This document shows positions 5,969-8,997 of a stretch of DNA of 8,997 bases, piece by piece; positions within the stretch are counted from its first letter, which is position 1, and every line of letters begins with the position of its first letter. The notes beneath the pieces are model-generated. The model had not been told where the DNA came from, ran no database searches, and was given only the letters and a program-made list of their open reading frames with translations. The translations under genes were made by a program, and so were the position numbers. Origin of the DNA: Opitutaceae bacterium (GTDB taxonomy: Bacteria; Verrucomicrobiota; Verrucomicrobiia; Opitutales; Opitutaceae); contig SYDD01000298.1 of the NCBI GenBank assembly GCA_005786775.1, positions 1 through 8,997 of the forward strand, in the 5' to 3' direction.

Positions 5969-7129
5969 ATGGCCCCCTTCGCCCCGCACCCGGTACGCGC
6001 CACCCTGCTGGCCGCCGCCCTTCTTTGGCTTTCTCCCCGCGCCCTCCGGGCGGAGGAGGCCATCCGCTACAAATACCAAGACTATCGCGAGGCCGCCGGC
6101 CGGATCGCCGTGCAGGTGCACGGGGCCACGGTAGAGAAGGACTTGGGCACCGAGACCAAACTGAAGGTTGAAGGAGTGCTCGACGCGATCGTCGGCGCCA
6201 CCCCCACAGGGGAACCCGCTCCGGAAGGCAGCGATCAGGTGCCCCTCGCCAAGCTCACCGAACGCCGCCGTGCTTGGAACGCCACCCTCGCCCGGCAATT
6301 CAGCGTGGGCTCCCTGACTCTCGGGGCGGGCCGCAGCCTGGAAAGCGATTACGATTCCGTCGGCTGGTCCGTGAACGGGCTCGCCGAGTGCAACCAGAAG
6401 AATACCACCCTACTGGCCGGCCTCGCCGGCACCGCCGACGAGGTGCGCGTTTTCTTCCAACGGCCTTGGGCGGACAAACGCACGCGCGACGCCATCCTCG
6501 GCGTCACCCAGCTGCTCGATCCGCGGACCTCCGTCACCCTGAACCTCACCTGGGGCCGCCAGCGTGGGTTCCTAGCTGATCCGTACAAGCTGGTCGCCCG
6601 CACGGTGGAGATCATCCCGGGCCTGTCCCTGCCGCTGACGTTCAGCGAGAACCGGCCGGACGTGCGCGACAAGCGCCTCGCCCTCGCCGCCCTCAACCGC
6701 GCCTTCCCGCAAGTGCGGGGCGCCCTCGACGCCAGCTACCGCCACCACCGCGACTCCTACGGGGTGCGCGCCCATACCGTGGACCTCGCCTGGTTCCAGC
6801 AACTGGGCGACCGCGTGCTGTTCCGGCCGGGTTACCGCTTCCACGACCAGTCGGCCGCACGCTTCTATCGCTACCGGTTCGACGGCACGTCCGTAATGCC
6901 CAGCGAGGGCCCGCCGCGCCCGCAGGGGCCGTTCTATTCCTCGGATTACCGGCTCTCCGCGCTCCAGACCCACACCTATGGGTTCAAGCTGATCTGGGAC
7001 GTAACGACCGCGCTCCAGCTGGATGCGGCCTATGAGCGGTATTCGATGCACGGGCGCGATGGCGTCACCCCCAAGAGCGCCTATTGCCGGGCGGATATCC
7101 TGACGGTCGGCGCCCGCTACGGCTGGTAA
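5969..7129 (+). CDS. DUF3570 outer-membrane beta-barrel protein
   Basis: A 386-aa exported protein that fits DUF3570 in length, layout and neighbours. Residues 1-28 form a Sec signal peptide (hydrophobic 11-21, probable cleavage after ALRA). The mature part is rich in alternating polar/hydrophobic beta strands with Tyr and Arg, and it ends in VGARYGW; a terminal aromatic residue is the usual recognition signal for outer-membrane barrel assembly. Near the N-terminus, YKYQDYREAAGRIAVQVHGA (34-53) is followed by DAIVGATPTG (72-81) and GSDQVPLA (87-94), typical of the family as I remember it. DAIVGATPTG resembles the Dxx(s/t)gAT site of FMN attachment by ApbE, with Val at the less conserved s/t position; Thr78 would be the acceptor. 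The next gene, 10 bp on, encodes an ApbE-like enzyme. No function has been established for the family to my knowledge. The ATG at 5969 is chosen because it opens the signal peptide. Confidence 0.85.
   Translation: MAPFAPHPVRATLLAAALLWLSPRALRAEEAIRYKYQDYREAAGRIAVQVHGATVEKDLGTETKLKVEGVLDAIVGATPTGEPAPEGSDQVPLAKLTERRRAWNATLARQFSVGSLTLGAGRSLESDYDSVGWSVNGLAECNQKNTTLLAGLAGTADEVRVFFQRPWADKRTRDAILGVTQLLDPRTSVTLNLTWGRQRGFLADPYKLVARTVEIIPGLSLPLTFSENRPDVRDKRLALAALNRAFPQVRGALDASYRHHRDSYGVRAHTVDLAWFQQLGDRVLFRPGYRFHDQSAARFYRYRFDGTSVMPSEGPPRPQGPFYSSDYRLSALQTHTYGFKLIWDVTTALQLDAAYERYSMHGRDGVTPKSAYCRADILTVGARYGW
6182..6211 (+). other. Candidate FMN-attachment motif in the DUF3570 protein
   Basis: These codons encode DAIVGATPTG (residues 72-81). 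The ApbE acceptor motif in NqrC/RnfG-type proteins has the form D-x-x-(s/t)-g-A-T, the final Thr carrying FMN by a phosphoester bond. Asp72, Gly76, Ala77 and Thr78 fit; Val75 replaces the less strictly conserved Ser/Thr. The match is seen; modification is inferred. Confidence 0.45.
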
Positions 7130-7133
7130 GGAG
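7128..7133 (+). promoter_or_regulatory. Shine-Dalgarno overlapping the DUF3570 stop codon
   Basis: AAGGAG begins inside the TAA stop (7127-7129) of the barrel gene and lies 6 bases before the ATG of the ApbE-like gene. This arrangement supports co-transcription and translational coupling. Confidence 0.7.
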
Positions 7134-7139
7134 TCCCCG

Positions 7140-8132
7140 ATGGCACAGTTGGCCCAAGCCCACCGCCCGCCGCCCGCCGTCCCGGCCGGTCCGGCCGCGG
7201 CGGGACCCTTGCGGAAGTTGAGCTTCCACGCGTTGGGCACCCGCTGCGAGGTGCAGTACTATCTGGGCGGAACGGATCCGCGGCCGGGCCAGGCGTTCGA
7301 ACAGGAGGTCATCGCGTGGGTGCAGGCCTTCGAGGCCCGCTACACCCGGTTCCGGGCCGAAAGCCTAATCGGCCGCATCAACGCCGCGGCCGGCCGCGAC
7401 TGGATCGCGATCGATGCCGAGATGGAGGTGATGCTCCAGCTCTGCGACACCCTGCACTTTATGACCCAGGGCGTGCTGGACCCCACCAGCCTGCCCTTGC
7501 AGCGCCTGTGGGACTATCAGGCCCCGGTGCCACGGCTGCCGACCGACGCGGAGCTCGAGCGCGCGCGCGCCCTCGTCGGCTGGAAGAAGGTCGCCCGGGC
7601 CCCAGGCCGCATCTTCCTGCCGGAAGCCGGGATGGCCCTCGACTTCGGCGGCTTCGGCACGGAATACGCGGTGGACCGGACCATCGAGATCGCCCGCGGC
7701 CACGGCGTGGCCCACGCGCTCGTGGACTTTGGGCACGACCTGCGGGCGCTGGGGCGGCCGCCGGACCGGCCGGCGTGGCACATTGGACTCGAGGACCCGT
7801 CGCGGCCGGGAACCACGGCGGGGAGCGTGGCCGCGGTGGACCGCGCCGTCGCCTCCTCAGGTGACTATCTGCGGAATGTCGAGATCGCAGGCCGGCGCTA
7901 CGGGCATATTGTCGATCCCCGGACCGGACGCCCCGTGGCCCACGGCTGCCGGCAGGCCACCGTCGTGGCGGGAACCTGCCTGCAGGCGGGCGTGCTCTCG
8001 ACCACCGCGTTTGTCCTCGGGATTCCCCGGGGCGTAGAGTTCATTCAGACATTCCCCGGCGCGGAAGGCCTCCTGGTGGGCGAACAGACCCGCGCGCAGA
8101 CGCGGGGCTTTTTTAACTATGTCGCGACGTGA
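7140..8132 (+). CDS. apbE: ApbE-like FAD:protein FMN transferase, divergent
   Basis: A 330-aa member of the ApbE family, enzymes that split FAD and link FMN to Thr/Ser of extracytoplasmic redox proteins. Family blocks appear in order: LSFHALGTRCEV (27-38), YTRFRAESLIGRINA (68-82), TQGVLDPTSLPL (109-120), LDFGGFGTEYAVD (167-179), ALVDFGHDLRALG (193-205), SSGDYLRN (239-246), YGHIVDPRTGRPV (254-266) and LQAGVLSTTAFVLG (281-294). Two positions are unusual. GTEYAVD stands where KGYAVD is usual. AGVLST (283-288) stands where A-D-A-L-x-T is usual, so the Mg2+-ligand Asp is Gly284. The N-terminus (1-24) is Ala/Pro-rich and shows no signal peptide or lipobox, whereas many Gram-negative ApbE proteins are exported. 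It follows the DUF3570 gene by 10 bp and overlaps the thioredoxin gene by 14 bp. It may be a specialised subfamily that modifies the barrel, or a member with altered chemistry. Confidence 0.88.
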   Translation: MAQLAQAHRPPPAVPAGPAAAGPLRKLSFHALGTRCEVQYYLGGTDPRPGQAFEQEVIAWVQAFEARYTRFRAESLIGRINAAAGRDWIAIDAEMEVMLQLCDTLHFMTQGVLDPTSLPLQRLWDYQAPVPRLPTDAELERARALVGWKKVARAPGRIFLPEAGMALDFGGFGTEYAVDRTIEIARGHGVAHALVDFGHDLRALGRPPDRPAWHIGLEDPSRPGTTAGSVAAVDRAVASSGDYLRNVEIAGRRYGHIVDPRTGRPVAHGCRQATVVAGTCLQAGVLSTTAFVLGIPRGVEFIQTFPGAEGLLVGEQTRAQTRGFFNYVAT

Positions 8133-8625
8133 ACTAAGTCTCCTGGCCGCCACGGTCGTCGCGGTCGCATCCCTGCGCGGGGCGGTCCAGCCGGGGGATC
8201 GCTTTCCCGAGCTGACCGGCGACGACCTGCCGCGGCTGGCGGGCGAGGCCCTGCCGGAGCGGACGGGGCGGGTCGTGCTGGTGGATTTCTGGGCCTCGTG
8301 GTGCGGTCCGTGTAAAGCGTCCTTCCCCGTCCTCGACCAATTGCACCGCGACTATGCGGCCAAAGGCCTCGTGGTGGTGGGCGTGGGCGTCGACGAGAAG
8401 CCAGCGGCGGCGGCGGATTTCGTGCGCCGGCTGGCGCCGGCCTTTCCGGTGGTGCACGACCGGGCCCAGCGGCTGGTGAAGGCCGTGGCGGTGCCGACGA
8501 TGCCCACCAGTTACCTGCTCGGCCGCGATGGCCGGGTCCGTTTTGTCCACCGCGGGTTCCACGGCGAGCGCTCCGCGCGCGAGCTGCGGGCCCAGATCGA
8601 AACCCTCCTTGCTGAAAAGCCCTGA
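8119..8625 (+). CDS. TlpA-like thioredoxin-fold protein, exported
   Basis: A 168-aa thiol-disulfide oxidoreductase of the TlpA/ResA type. Residues 7-18 (SLLAATVVAVAS) form a hydrophobic signal or anchor, so the domain should face the periplasm. After PGDRFPELTGDDLP (25-38), typical of TlpA proteins, comes VLVDFWASWCGPCKASFP (53-70) with active-site Cys62 and Cys65. The thioredoxin cis-proline is Pro129 in PTMPTSYLLG (126-135). The usual helix KGLVVVGVGVDE (82-93) and the C-terminal RELRAQIETLL complete the fold, and length is normal. Its start codon lies inside the end of the ApbE-like gene (14-bp overlap), indicating translational coupling. One base separates its stop from the ATG of the DUF4266 gene. 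The next gene product has a Cys-Gly-Cys tail that could be its substrate. Cytochrome c maturation is another possible role for this family. Confidence 0.92.
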   Translation: MSRRELSLLAATVVAVASLRGAVQPGDRFPELTGDDLPRLAGEALPERTGRVVLVDFWASWCGPCKASFPVLDQLHRDYAAKGLVVVGVGVDEKPAAAADFVRRLAPAFPVVHDRAQRLVKAVAVPTMPTSYLLGRDGRVRFVHRGFHGERSARELRAQIETLLAEKP

Positions 8626-8626
8626 T

Positions 8627-8854
8627 ATGCGCCGCCTCCTCCCGCTCCTCGCTGGTGTCGTCCTGTTCGGTTCCGGATGTGCCGGCACCAATCTCGTGCG
8701 CGTCCAGCCGTGGGAACGCGCCACCCTGTCCTCCTATGCCCTGCGGCCCGACCGTGATGCGCTGCACACCGCGATGATGGAGCACACCTTCTTTTCCCGC
8801 GAGGCGGCGGCCGGGGGCCGCGGCGTGGGGGGTAACGGCTGCGGTTGCAATTGA
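8627..8854 (+). CDS. DUF4266 mini-lipoprotein with Cys-Gly-Cys tail
   Basis: A 75-aa precursor. The signal peptide RRLLPLLAGVVLFGSGC gives lipidated Cys18 by lipoprotein processing. The mature peptide of about 58 residues contains VRVQPWERATLSSY (24-37), a HTFFSREAA segment (53-61) and a Gly-rich end GGRGVGGNGCGCN (63-75) with Cys72 and Cys74. The Q-P-W-E-R block, the F-S-(R/K)-E-A-A block and the glycine/CGC end match DUF4266 as I recall it, a family found with DUF3570, ApbE and thioredoxin genes. It begins one base after the thioredoxin stop, so it is surely in the same transcript. Function is unknown. The conserved tail cysteines suggest a disulfide, metal or thioether site facing the periplasm. 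Its small size makes it easy to miss. Confidence 0.85.
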   Translation: MRRLLPLLAGVVLFGSGCAGTNLVRVQPWERATLSSYALRPDRDALHTAMMEHTFFSREAAAGGRGVGGNGCGCN

Positions 8855-8878
8855 ACGGCGCCAGCTTTTTCTCCCGCC

Positions 8879-8997
8879 ATGCTGACCCTCCCCTCCTTTC
8901 TGGCCCGCCACCCGCTCTGCACCCTGCCCGGGCTGATGTTGATGACCCTGCTGCAGCGGGCTCCCGCCGTGCGACCGGTGGTCGCGGCGGCGGAGAA
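8879..8997 (+). CDS. N-terminus of an unidentified exported or membrane protein, cut by the window
   Basis: An ATG at 8879 opens a frame of 39 codons that runs to the window edge without a stop. The visible peptide begins MLTLPSFLARHPLC, then a hydrophobic stretch LPGLMLMTLLQ (16-26), then RAPAVRPVVAAAE. This looks like a signal peptide or first membrane segment with cleavage near the Ala run. It starts 24 bp after the DUF4266 stop on the same strand, so it probably belongs to the same operon and may be another envelope component. No family can be assigned from 39 residues. No strong Shine-Dalgarno site precedes the ATG, and the frame could still prove to be spurious. Confidence 0.5.
   Translation, partial: MLTLPSFLARHPLCTLPGLMLMTLLQRAPAVRPVVAAAE

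Noticed and set aside
5310..6134. A 274-codon plus-strand frame over the DUF6580 gene
   Set aside because: It is Arg/Pro/Gly-rich and overlaps the DUF6580 and DUF3570 genes, which have consistent membrane and signal-peptide features in their own frames.
1..8997. Transposase, integrase, CRISPR array, tRNA or rRNA
   Set aside because: I saw no tRNA-like cloverleaf, no regularly spaced direct repeats and no recombinase motif on either strand. The only repeat structure is the non-coding element at 2822-3084.

Overview
The window is GC-rich, with compact genes, tight same-strand gene runs, a Tat-exported Gfo/Idh/MocA dehydrogenase and several envelope proteins. Together these suggest a Gram-negative bacterium, most likely a member of Verrucomicrobiota close to the Opitutaceae. 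That placement is inference from protein flavour and gene content; no rRNA or other taxonomic marker is present. I see no CRISPR array, tRNA, rRNA, transposase or phage gene.

Layout. (1) Bases 1-1139, minus strand: most of a beta-ketoacyl-ACP synthase II gene (fabF), cut at its 3' end by the window edge. (2) Bases 1300-2724, plus strand: a divergently transcribed Tat-signal Gfo/Idh/MocA oxidoreductase. (3) Bases 2725-3110: a gene-free convergent spacer holding a roughly 263-bp inverted-repeat element with internal palindromes. (4) Bases 3111-4349, minus strand: an MFS transporter resembling the nucleoside:H+ symporter group. (5) From 4509 on everything is on the plus strand: a lipoprotein cytochrome c, a 96-aa protein of unknown function, a DUF6580 membrane protein, then a tight cassette of DUF3570 outer-membrane beta-barrel, ApbE-like FAD:protein FMN transferase, TlpA-like thioredoxin and DUF4266 mini-lipoprotein. 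Another exported or membrane protein gene starts at 8879 and runs off the end.

The most interesting part is 5969-8854. The DUF3570 barrel carries DAIVGATPTG near its N-terminus. This resembles the Dxx(s/t)gAT motif on which ApbE enzymes covalently place FMN, and the next gene encodes an ApbE-like protein. That protein departs from canonical ApbE at a metal-ligand position (Gly instead of Asp) and has no visible export signal. The cassette continues with a periplasmic CxxC thioredoxin and a lipoprotein ending in a Cys-Gly-Cys tail. A reasonable hypothesis is an envelope redox system in which a barrel is flavinylated and a thioredoxin services a cysteine-bearing lipoprotein, possibly with electrons from the upstream cytochrome c. 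The genes and motifs are seen; the functional links are inferred.
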